A stretch of DNA of 64,000 bases from Prochlorococcus marinus str. MIT 9401 (GTDB lineage Bacteria > Cyanobacteriota > Cyanobacteriia > PCC-6307 > Cyanobiaceae), in NCBI RefSeq assembly GCF_000760095.1, contig NZ_JNAR01000016.1, forward strand, positions 1-64,000, given 5' to 3'. The notes below the pieces were generated by a model. That model was not told the origin of the DNA, made no database searches, and saw only the letters and a list, made by a program, of their open reading frames with translations. Both the position numbers and the translations under genes were made by a program. Shown piece after piece: positions 25,294 to 34,948 of this stretch (position 1 is its first letter; every line of letters begins with the position of its first letter).

Positions 25294-26259
25294 TTAGGAT
25301 TCTTGGAATTTTAATTGACCTTTTACTTCAATACTTACTCCTTCAGAAAAATCAAAGACCTTTTCTTGAATGTCTTGAATTCTTAAATCAGATATCCATT
25401 CCAACTGTTTTAGTAAGTGAAGACTAACAGCATGCTTAGCTCTTTTTGAACCATCTTCAACTTTTAAAGCCAGTCCTATCCCTTCATTTACTTTGCATAT
25501 ACACTGTATGCCCTCAGCTCCACCTTTACCTATAACTTGTCCATGAGATGCTTTGATTATTTCTGTATCAAAATTATTGTTATCACTAACCATTATTGGG
25601 TTAGTTGTCATGGCTCTACTGATTTGCTCTAATTCAGCATTTTCAGAACTGCTTAGAAGGGAATATAGTTTGGACATTTCTATTAATTTTAAATAAAGAG
25701 TTGGGGCCCCACAATCATCACGTTCTGCATTTATTTCAGATATGGGGATTTCAAGTAATTCAGCAACAATTCTGAAAATCTCGATTTGGAGTGGATGATC
25801 CCCTTTTAAGTAACTCTCTAATGGCCAATTCATTTTTTTACATGTAGCTAAAAAAGCAGCATGTTTGCCAGAACAATTATGTTCTAAAGGACTTGTCTTT
25901 GATTTGGGACATTTCAGATTATTGATGTCGATATCGTATTCCCATAAAATTTTGAAAGCTTCCCTCGAATGAATTCTTGATCCACTATGTGAACCACATG
26001 CTAAAGCAATTGATTTTGAATCATTATTAATTTTTGATGAGGCTCCACTGCTAACAAAAGGTATTGCTTGAAATGGTTTTAATGCTGACCTTATGAAAGT
26101 TTTATATTCTGGGTTTCCTGCGCACATTAAAACCCTACCCTTTTTATCGCTAATAACTGCATGAATTTTATGGATTGACTCAATGTTTGATCCTCTCATT
26201 AAGGTTGCTTGTAAAGGAGGATTATTTGATGTATAAAGGTTTTTGAAATTCGAAGTCAT
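25294..26259 (-). CDS. L-asparaginase II family protein
   Basis: 321 aa, matching the Rhizobium-type (pfam06089) asparaginases rather than AnsA/AnsB. Family marks visible are RSALKPFQAIP, ACGSHSG, the HNCSGKHAAFLA motif with two catalytic candidates, the DDCGAPT segment and GKGGAEG near the end. It should hydrolyse L-asparagine to aspartate and ammonia. It starts immediately after the CGLD27-family gene stop (26260), same operon. Substrate not certain. Confidence 0.85.
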   Translation of the reverse strand: MTSNFKNLYTSNNPPLQATLMRGSNIESIHKIHAVISDKKGRVLMCAGNPEYKTFIRSALKPFQAIPFVSSGASSKINNDSKSIALACGSHSGSRIHSREAFKILWEYDIDINNLKCPKSKTSPLEHNCSGKHAAFLATCKKMNWPLESYLKGDHPLQIEIFRIVAELLEIPISEINAERDDCGAPTLYLKLIEMSKLYSLLSSSENAELEQISRAMTTNPIMVSDNNNFDTEIIKASHGQVIGKGGAEGIQCICKVNEGIGLALKVEDGSKRAKHAVSLHLLKQLEWISDLRIQDIQEKVFDFSEGVSIEVKGQLKFQES

Positions 26260-26751
26260 TTAGAAATTATATTGAAAAAGCAAAATCCCTGATAAAGCTA
26301 AGACTGAGATAATAGAAAAAATTTGAATTAAATTTTTTAAAATGGGCTTTACCTCAATTGAGGCTATAAGTGATTCTTTCTCTTTTAAAACTAATGGCTT
26401 TATCCATACTTGACCGTCATACCAACCGGATTCTTCGTACTCAACTCTTTCAGATGTCAATCTCTTAAATACATGATTCCAACCAAGATATAACCTTATA
26501 GAAATTAAGAGAGGTATTGATAAGCTGCTAAAAAGACTTAAAAGAACATATTTTAAAAGGGATGTTCTGAAATATATACTTCCTGAAGAAATTATAAGAA
26601 ATATAATAAAAGCACCCAACCAAAATTTTAAAAGTGCAAGAATCAGAGATTTTTTTGTTTTTGGCCAAGAAAAAATGACAGATTTTGATAATTCAATGAA
26701 CTCATTTGTAGGTTGTTGATCTCTTGGGACAGGGCACTTTGATTCTTTCAT
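26260..26751 (-). CDS. CGLD27 family (DUF1230) membrane protein
   Basis: 163 aa from ATG at 26751, 10 bp after the rsfS stop; a start at 26811 would overlap rsfS by 50 bp. The family signature is CPVPRDQQPTNEF near the N-terminus, then two or three hydrophobic helices. CGLD27 means conserved in the green lineage and diatoms; function is unknown, possibly chloroplast iron or membrane related (family knowledge, weak). Confidence 0.82.
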   Translation of the reverse strand: MKESKCPVPRDQQPTNEFIELSKSVIFSWPKTKKSLILALLKFWLGAFIIFLIISSGSIYFRTSLLKYVLLSLFSSLSIPLLISIRLYLGWNHVFKRLTSERVEYEESGWYDGQVWIKPLVLKEKESLIASIEVKPILKNLIQIFSIISVLALSGILLFQYNF

Positions 26752-26761
26752 GTATCGATAA

Positions 26762-27112
26762 TTATGGAAATGCGAGATTATCTCCATTACTCCAAAATGA
26801 TTCAAGGTCATAAAATTTTCTAATTTCCGGTTGAAATATATTTATAATCAAATCACCATAATCAAGTAAAGCCCATTTCGCCTCGTTAACACCTTCTTTT
26901 CTTATTGGTTCAATTTTAGCTCTTTCTCTCAATTCTCCCTCAACAGAGTTAGTTATTGATCTAACTTGTACATCAGATAATCCTTCTGCAATTAATATCC
27001 ATTCACTTAAGAACGAGACTTTGTCAATTTTTATAAGTTTTATATCTTTAGCTTTTTTTTCATCACAAGCCTTAGCTGCAATTAAAACCAAACTTTTATT
27101 GTCCATAAACAT
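26762..27112 (-). CDS. rsfS: ribosomal silencing factor RsfS
   Basis: 116 aa, typical of RsfS/YbeB/Iojap. Recognisable blocks are AAKACDEKKAKDI, the second strand SFLSEWILIAEGLSDVQVRSI, and WALLDYGDLIINIF (the D-Y-G-D motif). It binds ribosomal protein L14 and blocks subunit joining in stationary phase. It overlaps the upstream DUF3318 gene by 17 bp (27096-27112) and precedes CGLD27. Confidence 0.93.
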   Translation of the reverse strand: MFMDNKSLVLIAAKACDEKKAKDIKLIKIDKVSFLSEWILIAEGLSDVQVRSITNSVEGELRERAKIEPIRKEGVNEAKWALLDYGDLIINIFQPEIRKFYDLESFWSNGDNLAFP

Positions 27113-27734
27113 TTTCGCTTGAGACTGATTTCTCTGAACCTTCTTGCTGAGACAATTCTGATCTTGCTTTTTCTGCGCTTTTTCTTAAGGCATCTAATCT
27201 ATCCTCAAAGAAACTTCTTTTTTTCTTTTTTCGAGTTTTCTCAATTAACTCCTTTAATGCTCCTCCAAGACTTTTATAAGCATTTGGGATACTGTATCCG
27301 AATCTACAAGCAAGATCTATGGCTCTTTCATCTGCAAGGATAGCATCTTGAAGTTTCTTTTCAGAATTGTTTTTTATGTATAGTCTATAACCTGCAAAAC
27401 TTGATAAACCAAGAGCAAGTAATAGAAGTAGACCATCTTGCACCCATAGCTCTCCAATTGCCCCTCCGAGCCCAATAGCAAGAGCAGCCATTTCCCATCC
27501 ATCTCTGGGAATTGCATCATTTTGAATTTTCCCTACTTCGTGCCAAAATAATAAATTTCTATGGTCAATTGCAAAATTATCCCATTCCTCTAAATCTATT
27601 TGGATCTCTACTTCATCACGACCAATTTCCTCAAGTGTTATTAAAGGTGGATCTATAGCAGCAGCAGCTTCAATAAATACCCAACTTTCATTCTCTGGAG
27701 GCAACAAACTTTTAAGTCGCTGAAGTTCGCTCAT
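27096..27734 (-). CDS. DUF3318 family protein
   Basis: 212 aa. Soluble N-terminal 85 residues (MSELQRLKSLLPPENESWVF, VEIQIDLEEWDNFAIDHRNL), two hydrophobic helices (about 84-96 and 99-115) and a coiled, K/E/R-rich C-terminus. This domain layout is that of DUF3318, common in cyanobacteria. First gene of a run with rsfS, CGLD27 and asparaginase. Divergent from carB. Confidence 0.75.
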   Translation of the reverse strand: MSELQRLKSLLPPENESWVFIEAAAAIDPPLITLEEIGRDEVEIQIDLEEWDNFAIDHRNLLFWHEVGKIQNDAIPRDGWEMAALAIGLGGAIGELWVQDGLLLLLALGLSSFAGYRLYIKNNSEKKLQDAILADERAIDLACRFGYSIPNAYKSLGGALKELIEKTRKKKKRSFFEDRLDALRKSAEKARSELSQQEGSEKSVSSENVYGQ

Positions 27735-27842
27735 AAAAAATTATTTTCTTTCAATACTATAGAAACAAATGTTGCTTTTCAAGTAACTTGATTAACATCT
27801 GATGATTTATAAGTAGCATGAAATAAATGCAGGTTTTAAATT

Positions 27843-30800
27843 ATGCCTCAAAGAGGTGATCTAAAAAAAATACTTATTCTTGGTTCGGGACCAATTGTTA
27901 TAGGACAAGCTTGTGAATTTGATTACTCTGGTACTCAAGCTTGCAAAGCTTTAAGAAAAGCTGGTTATGAAATTATCTTGATAAATTCAAATCCCGCATC
28001 GATAATGACTGATCCTGATATTGCAAGCAAAACATATATTGAACCATTGACCCCTGAAATTGTTTCTCAAATTATTTTAAAAGAAAAGCCTGATGCAATT
28101 CTTCCAACAATGGGAGGGCAAACAGCTCTGAATCTTGCGGTTAAATTATCAGAATCAGATTTTTTAAAAAAAAATAATGTGGAATTAATTGGTGCTAATT
28201 TAAGGGCTATTAATAAAGCCGAAGATAGAAAGTTGTTTAAAGAATCGATGGAAAAAATAAATGTAAATGTATGCCCATCTGGAATAGCATCTGATCTTTT
28301 GGAAGCTAAAGAGGTATCAAAAAAGATTAATTCTTATCCTCTTATAATTAGGCCTGCATTTACTTTAGGTGGGGTAGGAGGTGGAATTGCTTATAACCTT
28401 GAAGAATTTGTTGAATTGTGCCATTCGGGTTTAGAAGAAAGTCCAAGTAATCAAATACTGATAGAAAAATCACTTATTGGATGGAAGGAGTTTGAATTGG
28501 AGGTTATGAGGGATACCGCAGATAACGTTGTGATAGTTTGCAGTATTGAAAATTTAGATCCAATGGGAGTACACACTGGTGATTCGATTACTGTAGCTCC
28601 AGCACAAACCTTGACAGATAAAGAGTATCAGAGACTGAGGGACTTATCATTAAAAATAATTAGAGAAGTAGGAGTTGAAACTGGAGGGAGTAATATTCAA
28701 TTTGCTATAAATCCAACTAATGGAGAAGTAATTGTTATAGAAATGAATCCTCGGGTGAGTAGATCCTCTGCTTTGGCAAGTAAAGCGACTGGATTTCCCA
28801 TAGCCAAGATTGCAGCTTTATTATCTGTTGGATATACACTTGATGAGATCATTAATGATATTACAAAAAAAACACCTGCATGTTTTGAGCCCTCAATTGA
28901 TTATGTTGTTACCAAAGTCCCTAGGTTTGCCTTTGAAAAGTTTAAAGGCTCTTCAAAGACCTTAAGTACTGCAATGAAATCTGTAGGTGAGTCTATGGCT
29001 ATAGGTAGATCTTTCGAAGAATCATTTCAGAAAGCATTAAGGTCTCTAGAAGTGGGTATTTGCGGATGGGAATGTGATTCACTAGATGAACCTAAGAACG
29101 AGAATGACTTGAAAAATAGTTTAAGAAATCCTACATCTGAGAGAATTCTCATTATTAAAAAAGCTATGCAGCTTGGGAAAACCAATTCTTATATTGAAGA
29201 AGTTACAAATATAGATTCATGGTTTATAGAAAAATTGCGGAATATCTTTAATTTTGAATGTGATTATTTGAAAGATAAAAATCTTGATGAGATAGATAGG
29301 GATTTGATGCTACATGCGAAACAATTAGGTTTTTCAGATCAACAGATAGCAAAGTTAACTAAATCTGAGTTTTTTGAAGTAAGAAGATACAGAAAAGATT
29401 TAAATATTATTCCAATTTATAAAAATGTTGATACTTGTTCAGCGGAGTTCTCATCTTCAACACCCTACCATTATTCAACTTACGAAGAGTCTTTTCTTAA
29501 TTTAAATTCTCAAATTTTTGATAGCGAGATTTCTGAAAATAATAAATCACAAAAAATTATGATTCTTGGAGGAGGTCCAAACAGAATTGGGCAGGGAATA
29601 GAATTTGATTACTGTTGTTGTCATGCTTCATATCAAGCCTCTACAAGTGGTTATAAAACAATAATGGTTAATAGTAACCCTGAAACAGTATCAACAGATT
29701 ACGATACTAGTGATATTTTATATTTTGAGCCCGTAACATTAGAAGACGTTCTAAACATAATAGAGGCTGAAAATCCTCATGGTTTGATTGTCCAATTCGG
29801 AGGACAAACTCCGCTGAAATTATCATTGCCTTTATTTGAATGGCTCAAATCTACGGATGGTATCAGAACTGGATCAAAGATTCTTGGGACTTCTCCAATC
29901 TCAATTGATTTAGCAGAAGATAGAGAAGAATTTGCAAAAATTCTTGAGGAATTAAATATTAGGCAACCTTCAAACGGGATTGCTCGTAATCAAAATGAGG
30001 CTCAGACCGTAGCAAAAAATATTGGATTCCCATTGGTTGTCAGACCTTCTTATGTTTTAGGAGGTAGGGCAATGGAAATTGTTAAAGATGAGAATGAATT
30101 ATCGAGATACATCTCTGAGGCAGTTAAGGTATCCCCAGATCATCCAATTCTTCTTGATCAATATTTGAATAATGCCATTGAGATAGATGTTGACGCTTTA
30201 TGTGATTCAGAAGGCTCGGTTGTAATTGCTGGTCTAATGGAACATGTAGAACCTGCAGGAATCCATTCTGGAGATTCAGCTTGTTGTTTACCGTCAATTT
30301 CTCTTTCAAGATCCACTCTAGATATTGTTAAGAGTTGGACTAAATTAATTGCAAAAAGATTAAATGTTGTTGGCTTAATAAATTTGCAATTTGCTGTAAC
30401 TAATTTTGATAATGAAGAAAATAAATTATTTATTCTTGAGGCAAATCCAAGAGCTTCTAGAACAGTCCCCTTTGTTTCAAAGGCTATAGGTAAACCAGTA
30501 GCAAAATTAGCAACCCAGTTGATGCAAGGCTCTAAATTAGAAGATATTAATTTTACCAAAGAATTATCTCCAAAATATCAGGCAGTTAAGGAGGCAGTTT
30601 TGCCTTTTAAAAGATTTCCTGGATCTGACACACTTCTTGGTCCTGAAATGAAATCTACTGGAGAAGTGATGGGTCTAGCTAAAGATTTTGGAATTGCTTA
30701 TGCAAAGTCAGAATTAGCTGCAGGAAATGGTGTCCCTTCTGAGGGTGTAGCTTTTTTATCTACTAATGATTCAGATAAAAAAAATCTTGAAGAAATTGCC

Positions 30801-31139
30801 AGAGAATTGATGATTTTAGGATTCGAATTAATTGCAACAAAAGGTACAGCGGCATATTTGGTAGATTTAGGCATTCAAGTTGAAGAGGTGTTTAAAGTAC
30901 ATGAAGGTAGACCAAATATAGAGGATCTAATCCGTTCAGGACTTGTTCAATTAATAATTAATACTCCAATAGGATCTCAGGCTCTTCATGACGATGCTTA
31001 TTTAAGACGTGCTGCTTTAGAATATAATATTCCAACTTTTACAACCATTCCTGGAGCCAAGGCAGCCATTAAGGCGATAAAAGCTTTGCAATGTAATAGG
31101 ATTAATACTTATTCTCTACAAGAAATACATAATTTTTAA
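27843..31139 (+). CDS. carB: carbamoyl-phosphate synthase large subunit
   Basis: 1098 aa, normal for CarB. Two homologous halves each have an ATP-grasp synthetase; the first starts [19 protein letters not shown], the second [22 protein letters not shown]-grasp loops [12 protein letters not shown] and [11 protein letters not shown] bind ATP. The last about 150 residues form the MGS-like allosteric domain ([18 protein letters not shown]). It makes carbamoyl phosphate from glutamine-derived ammonia, bicarbonate and two ATP, feeding arginine and pyrimidine synthesis. The partner carA is not in the window. Confidence 0.98.
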   Translation: MPQRGDLKKILILGSGPIVIGQACEFDYSGTQACKALRKAGYEIILINSNPASIMTDPDIASKTYIEPLTPEIVSQIILKEKPDAILPTMGGQTALNLAVKLSESDFLKKNNVELIGANLRAINKAEDRKLFKESMEKINVNVCPSGIASDLLEAKEVSKKINSYPLIIRPAFTLGGVGGGIAYNLEEFVELCHSGLEESPSNQILIEKSLIGWKEFELEVMRDTADNVVIVCSIENLDPMGVHTGDSITVAPAQTLTDKEYQRLRDLSLKIIREVGVETGGSNIQFAINPTNGEVIVIEMNPRVSRSSALASKATGFPIAKIAALLSVGYTLDEIINDITKKTPACFEPSIDYVVTKVPRFAFEKFKGSSKTLSTAMKSVGESMAIGRSFEESFQKALRSLEVGICGWECDSLDEPKNENDLKNSLRNPTSERILIIKKAMQLGKTNSYIEEVTNIDSWFIEKLRNIFNFECDYLKDKNLDEIDRDLMLHAKQLGFSDQQIAKLTKSEFFEVRRYRKDLNIIPIYKNVDTCSAEFSSSTPYHYSTYEESFLNLNSQIFDSEISENNKSQKIMILGGGPNRIGQGIEFDYCCCHASYQASTSGYKTIMVNSNPETVSTDYDTSDILYFEPVTLEDVLNIIEAENPHGLIVQFGGQTPLKLSLPLFEWLKSTDGIRTGSKILGTSPISIDLAEDREEFAKILEELNIRQPSNGIARNQNEAQTVAKNIGFPLVVRPSYVLGGRAMEIVKDENELSRYISEAVKVSPDHPILLDQYLNNAIEIDVDALCDSEGSVVIAGLMEHVEPAGIHSGDSACCLPSISLSRSTLDIVKSWTKLIAKRLNVVGLINLQFAVTNFDNEENKLFILEANPRASRTVPFVSKAIGKPVAKLATQLMQGSKLEDINFTKELSPKYQAVKEAVLPFKRFPGSDTLLGPEMKSTGEVMGLAKDFGIAYAKSELAAGNGVPSEGVAFLSTNDSDKKNLEEIARELMILGFELIATKGTAAYLVDLGIQVEEVFKVHEGRPNIEDLIRSGLVQLIINTPIGSQALHDDAYLRRAALEYNIPTFTTIPGAKAAIKAIKALQCNRINTYSLQEIHNF

Positions 31140-31143
31140 AATA

Positions 31144-31362
31144 TTACTCTAAGTTTTTTAGTTTTTCTCTAAGTTGATCTACTAAAGAGCTTCTACTAAT
31201 TGAAAGTAATTTCAGGGTATCTTGGTACATTTTTAGTTGAGTTTCAGCTATTTGCAACCCTTTTATAGATTCTTTTATATCCTTAGAAAGTTCATTTATC
31301 ATATACTTCTTCCCTTCAAAGGTTAAAACTGGATTACCAGAATCATTTGTGTTTTCGCTCAT
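31144..31362 (-). CDS. DUF6447 family protein
   Basis: 72 aa. The pattern FEGKKYMINELSKDIKESIKGLQIAE then a coiled second half fits DUF6447, a small helical family found in picocyanobacteria and phages (from memory). Probably a homodimeric coiled-coil protein. Convergent with carB, 4 bp apart. Confidence 0.65.
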   Translation of the reverse strand: MSENTNDSGNPVLTFEGKKYMINELSKDIKESIKGLQIAETQLKMYQDTLKLLSISRSSLVDQLREKLKNLE

Positions 31363-31392
31363 GAGTTTTACTTTTTAATCATTAAAATAGAA

Positions 31393-33099
31393 TTAAAATT
31401 TTTTAATCAATTGTTTTTCACATAATTCTTTATAAATCCCTCCATTATTAAGTAAATCAATATGTTTCCCAACTTCTATAATTTCACCCTTATCGAAAAC
31501 AACTATTTTATCAGCCTCTTGAGTAGTGGCTAGTCTATGAGCAATTACAATAACAGTTCTATTTTTCATGGCTCTATTAAGTCCTTCTTGCACTTCTGAC
31601 TCTGATTCTGCATCTAATGCACTTGTAGCCTCATCTAAAAGAAGAATGGATGGGTTCCCTAGTATCGCGCGGGCAATTGCTATCCTCTGGATCTGACCAC
31701 CTGAAAAATTTGACCCCCTTTCAGTTATCCAAGTTTCATAGTTATCAGGAAGCATTTGAATGAATTGGTGAGCATTAGCTTTTTTAGATGATTCAATAAC
31801 TTCTTCTTTGGTATGATTTCTTCCCATTCTTATTACATCAATAATTTTTCCAGAAAATAAAAAAGGCTGTTGTTGAACCAGTGCAATATTTTTTCGTAAA
31901 TCTTTTGTATTTATTAATTTTAGATTTTTATCATCAATAAAAATCTCTCCATCATTTGGATTTATAAATTTTAATATCAATGCCATCATTGTACTTTTAC
32001 CAGCCCCTGAAGCTCCTACAAATGCTGTTACTTCACCTTTATTAATTTCTAAATTTATATTTGTAAGAACAGGGCTATCTTTTTTGTATTCAAAATTTAC
32101 TTTCTTAAAACTTATTTTGCCTTCAATATTCGATATTCTTGTTAAAGATTGTCTATCTTCTTCTATGGGGCCTAGATTAATGTTATTTAACCTTTTGATT
32201 GATGCTTCTGCCTGTTTATAGTCATTAAAATTTGTGCTTACATGGCTTATGGGATCAATAAGCATTAATATTGCCGCAAAAAAACTACTAAATTCTTCAC
32301 TTGTTAGAAGCCCTAAGTTAATTCTAGCGGCTCCTAAACCTAGTATTGCTAGTATGCCAAATGCTTCTACAAATCCTACAACTGGATGCTGAAATGCGAG
32401 TAATTTTAATGTTTTAAATTTTGCTTTTTTATTAGCATTTAGTCTTTTATAAAATCTATTTTCAATCCAGTTTTCGGCAGCAAAAGCTCTTATAGTTGTC
32501 ATTCCATTTATGGATTCACCTATTAAAGCTGCTAGGTTACTTGTTGATTCTTGACTTTTTTCAGAAGCTAGTAAAACTCTTCTTCCAAAATTATTAACTG
32601 AAAGAATAATTAATGGTGCTAAAACAAAAGTTGATAATGTGAGTGACCAATCTAAATAGAACATATATGCTATAACTGCCAATAATTGTAAGGTACACGG
32701 AATAGTATCCTGAGCTGTTTTATAAATAACTTCGCTTACTCTGTCTGCATCTTCTGTAAGTCTATATGTGATATCTCCGGCTGAAATCTTTTCAAAAGAA
32801 TTTAAATTTATTTTTTGAATTTTGCTAAATAAATTTCCCCTCATTACTTCACTTATTTCTAAAGATGGTTTTGCTATAAAAACATCTTGTCCAAATTGAG
32901 CTATTTTTTGAATTAAAAATACTAATAAGGATTTTAATATTATGCTGGAAACTTTTGAAAGATCACCAGATCCAATAGCTGGGATCAAGTTTCCAGCTAA
33001 AAATGCTAATAATGGCCAACACGCTACATAAATAAGCATGCATATAAAACCTTTTATAAATTTATTTGCGTATGGTCTGAATGGAGGTATTAATCTCAA
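31393..33099 (-). CDS. ABC transporter, fused permease and ATPase (MsbA-like)
   Basis: 568 aa half-transporter: N-terminal six-helix domain (about residues 1-300) with HMT1-type fold, then ATPase domain with Walker A FVGASGAGKSTMM, signature FSGGQIQRIAIA, Walker B ILLLDEATSALD and switch His in IAHRLATT. Works as a homodimer. Likely a lipid or drug exporter; which one is not clear from sequence. Confidence 0.93.
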   Translation of the reverse strand: MRLIPPFRPYANKFIKGFICMLIYVACWPLLAFLAGNLIPAIGSGDLSKVSSIILKSLLVFLIQKIAQFGQDVFIAKPSLEISEVMRGNLFSKIQKINLNSFEKISAGDITYRLTEDADRVSEVIYKTAQDTIPCTLQLLAVIAYMFYLDWSLTLSTFVLAPLIILSVNNFGRRVLLASEKSQESTSNLAALIGESINGMTTIRAFAAENWIENRFYKRLNANKKAKFKTLKLLAFQHPVVGFVEAFGILAILGLGAARINLGLLTSEEFSSFFAAILMLIDPISHVSTNFNDYKQAEASIKRLNNINLGPIEEDRQSLTRISNIEGKISFKKVNFEYKKDSPVLTNINLEINKGEVTAFVGASGAGKSTMMALILKFINPNDGEIFIDDKNLKLINTKDLRKNIALVQQQPFLFSGKIIDVIRMGRNHTKEEVIESSKKANAHQFIQMLPDNYETWITERGSNFSGGQIQRIAIARAILGNPSILLLDEATSALDAESESEVQEGLNRAMKNRTVIVIAHRLATTQEADKIVVFDKGEIIEVGKHIDLLNNGGIYKELCEKQLIKKF

Positions 33100-33156
33100 G
33101 ATATTCTATATTTTATTCATTATCCTACTTTATCAATATCTTGGGAATATAAAACA

Positions 33157-33333
33157 ATGAAATTAGATCAATTCTTAAAATGGAAAAATTTGGTTTCTTC
33201 TGGTGGAGAAGCAAAAATTATTATTAAATCTGGTTCTGTTAAAGTTAATGGTGTTACGGAAACTAGGAGAGGAAGAAAATTAAATAAGGGAGATAAAGTT
33301 ATATTTCTAAAAAATGAATTAATTTTTGAATAG
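33157..33333 (+). CDS. mini S4-domain RNA-binding protein
   Basis: 58 aa. It is essentially one S4 domain: MKLDQFLKWKNLVSSGGEAK then IIIKSGSVKVNGVTE and RRGRKLNKGDKV. Single-domain S4 proteins (YbcJ/YaaA type) bind structured RNA, often rRNA. ATG at 33157. It lies 52 bp before tpiA on the same strand. Confidence 0.85.
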   Translation: MKLDQFLKWKNLVSSGGEAKIIIKSGSVKVNGVTETRRGRKLNKGDKVIFLKNELIFE

Positions 33334-33385
33334 TTGGCGTATTAAGCTCAATTTATATTAATATGATTTTCTTGGAGATAGTATT

Positions 33386-34111
33386 TTGAGAAAATCTGTT
33401 GTTGCTGGTAATTGGAAAATGCACATGAATTGTGCTGAAGCTAAGGCTTATTTAAAAGAGTTTATTCCGTTAATAAAAAATATAAAGGATGATCGTAAAG
33501 TTATTATTGCCCCACCTTTTACTGCTATTTCTACCTTTGCTAATCATTCTGATTTTGATTATTTAGGTATTTCTAGTCAAAATATTCATTGGGAAGAGGA
33601 AGGTGCCTTTACTGCTGAAATTTCTCCAAGAATGCTTCTTGAACATGGAGTCTCATATGCGATAGTTGGGCATAGTGAACCAAGAAAATACTTTAGTGAA
33701 AGTGATGAACAGATAAATAAAAGAGCTGTTTTTGCGCAATCAAGGGGACTTACTCCAATAGTCTGCGTTGGAGAAACATTAGAACAAAGAGAGAGAGGAG
33801 AAGCAGAGAGAGTTATCTCTAGACAAGTTGAACAAGGACTAGAAAATGCAGATCCATCAAATCTTATAGTTGCCTATGAACCAATTTGGGCAATTGGGAC
33901 AGGTAAAACATGTCAAGCTGAAGATGCTAATAAAATATGTTCTTTGATTCGAAAATTAATAGGTTTTGATGATGTAATTATTCAATATGGAGGATCAGTT
34001 AAACCTAATAATATTGACGAAATAATGTCAATGAGTGATATAGATGGAGTCTTAGTTGGAGGGGCTTCATTAGATCCTCACAGTTTTGCAAGAATTGCAA
34101 ACTATCAATAA
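33386..34111 (+). CDS. tpiA: triosephosphate isomerase
   Basis: 241 aa with TTG start ([12 protein letters not shown]), preceded by ttggag at about 33372. Catalytic Lys is in GNWKMH, catalytic His in IVGHSEPR, catalytic Glu in [11 protein letters not shown]; phosphate loop GGSVKP and GGASLD. It interconverts DHAP and G3P in the Calvin cycle and glycolysis. Its end overlaps the folP start region by 26 bp. Confidence 0.97.
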   Translation: MRKSVVAGNWKMHMNCAEAKAYLKEFIPLIKNIKDDRKVIIAPPFTAISTFANHSDFDYLGISSQNIHWEEEGAFTAEISPRMLLEHGVSYAIVGHSEPRKYFSESDEQINKRAVFAQSRGLTPIVCVGETLEQRERGEAERVISRQVEQGLENADPSNLIVAYEPIWAIGTGKTCQAEDANKICSLIRKLIGFDDVIIQYGGSVKPNNIDEIMSMSDIDGVLVGGASLDPHSFARIANYQ

Positions 34112-34943
34112 GAAAAACCCATGGCCAAAAGGCTGGGGACAAAAAACATCAATTATGGGGGTTATTAATTTAACTCCTGATTCATTTAGTGATGGTGGAG
34201 ATTTAAATTCTCCAAAAAAAGTTCTAGAACAAGTCAATAATTTTTTGCGTAATGGTGTTGATATTGTTGATCTTGGAGCTCAAAGTACAAGGCCCGGAGC
34301 TGAAGAGGTTGGATCTAATATTGAAATAAAAAGGTTGATTCCTTATTTGAAATTAATAAAAGATAAATATCCAGAGATCTTAATTTCTGTTGATACGTTT
34401 AATTCTGATGTTGCTCACGAAGCTCTTTTGAATGGCGCTGATTGGATAAATGATGTTACCGGGGGAAGAAGGGATAAGGAAATATTTAATGTTGCTTCAA
34501 AATTCAACTGTCCAATCGTCTTGACTCATAGTCGTGGAAATAGTCAAAATATGAATGATCTTTCTAAATATGTGAATATAGTAAGTGAAGTAAAATCTTC
34601 TCTTGAGAATTTAGTAAAAAATGCTTTAGAGGAAAATATATCTCTAAGAAATATAATTGTTGATCCTGGTATTGGTTTTTCAAAGGATTTAAATCAAAAT
34701 CTGCAAATTTTAAAAAACTTGGATGTATTTAAAAATTTAAAATTACCAATCTTAATTGGTGCATCAAGAAAAAGATTTATAGGGGAAATTTTAAATGAAA
34801 TAAATCCTAAAGAAAGAGATATAGGAACACTTGCAGTAACTTGTCTATGTTCACAATTACATATTGATATAGTGAGGGTTCACAATGTAAAAATGAATTA
34901 TCAAATTCTTAAAGTTGCCGATAGAATTTATAGAAAATATTAA
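34086..34943 (+). CDS. folP: dihydropteroate synthase
   Basis: 285 aa with TTG start at 34086 (or 34095). The two DHPS signatures are [14 protein letters not shown] and [14 protein letters not shown], followed by SVDTF, IILTHSRG and IVDPGIGF. It condenses 4-aminobenzoate with dihydropterin pyrophosphate in folate synthesis. Overlap with tpiA implies translational coupling. Convergent with chlH, 5 bp apart. Confidence 0.95.
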   Translation: MQELQTINKKNPWPKGWGQKTSIMGVINLTPDSFSDGGDLNSPKKVLEQVNNFLRNGVDIVDLGAQSTRPGAEEVGSNIEIKRLIPYLKLIKDKYPEILISVDTFNSDVAHEALLNGADWINDVTGGRRDKEIFNVASKFNCPIVLTHSRGNSQNMNDLSKYVNIVSEVKSSLENLVKNALEENISLRNIIVDPGIGFSKDLNQNLQILKNLDVFKNLKLPILIGASRKRFIGEILNEINPKERDIGTLAVTCLCSQLHIDIVRVHNVKMNYQILKVADRIYRKY

Positions 34944-34948
34944 AGATA

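Noticed and set aside
30158-30559. A 133-aa minus-strand frame inside carB
   Set aside because: Antisense shadow of a highly conserved gene.
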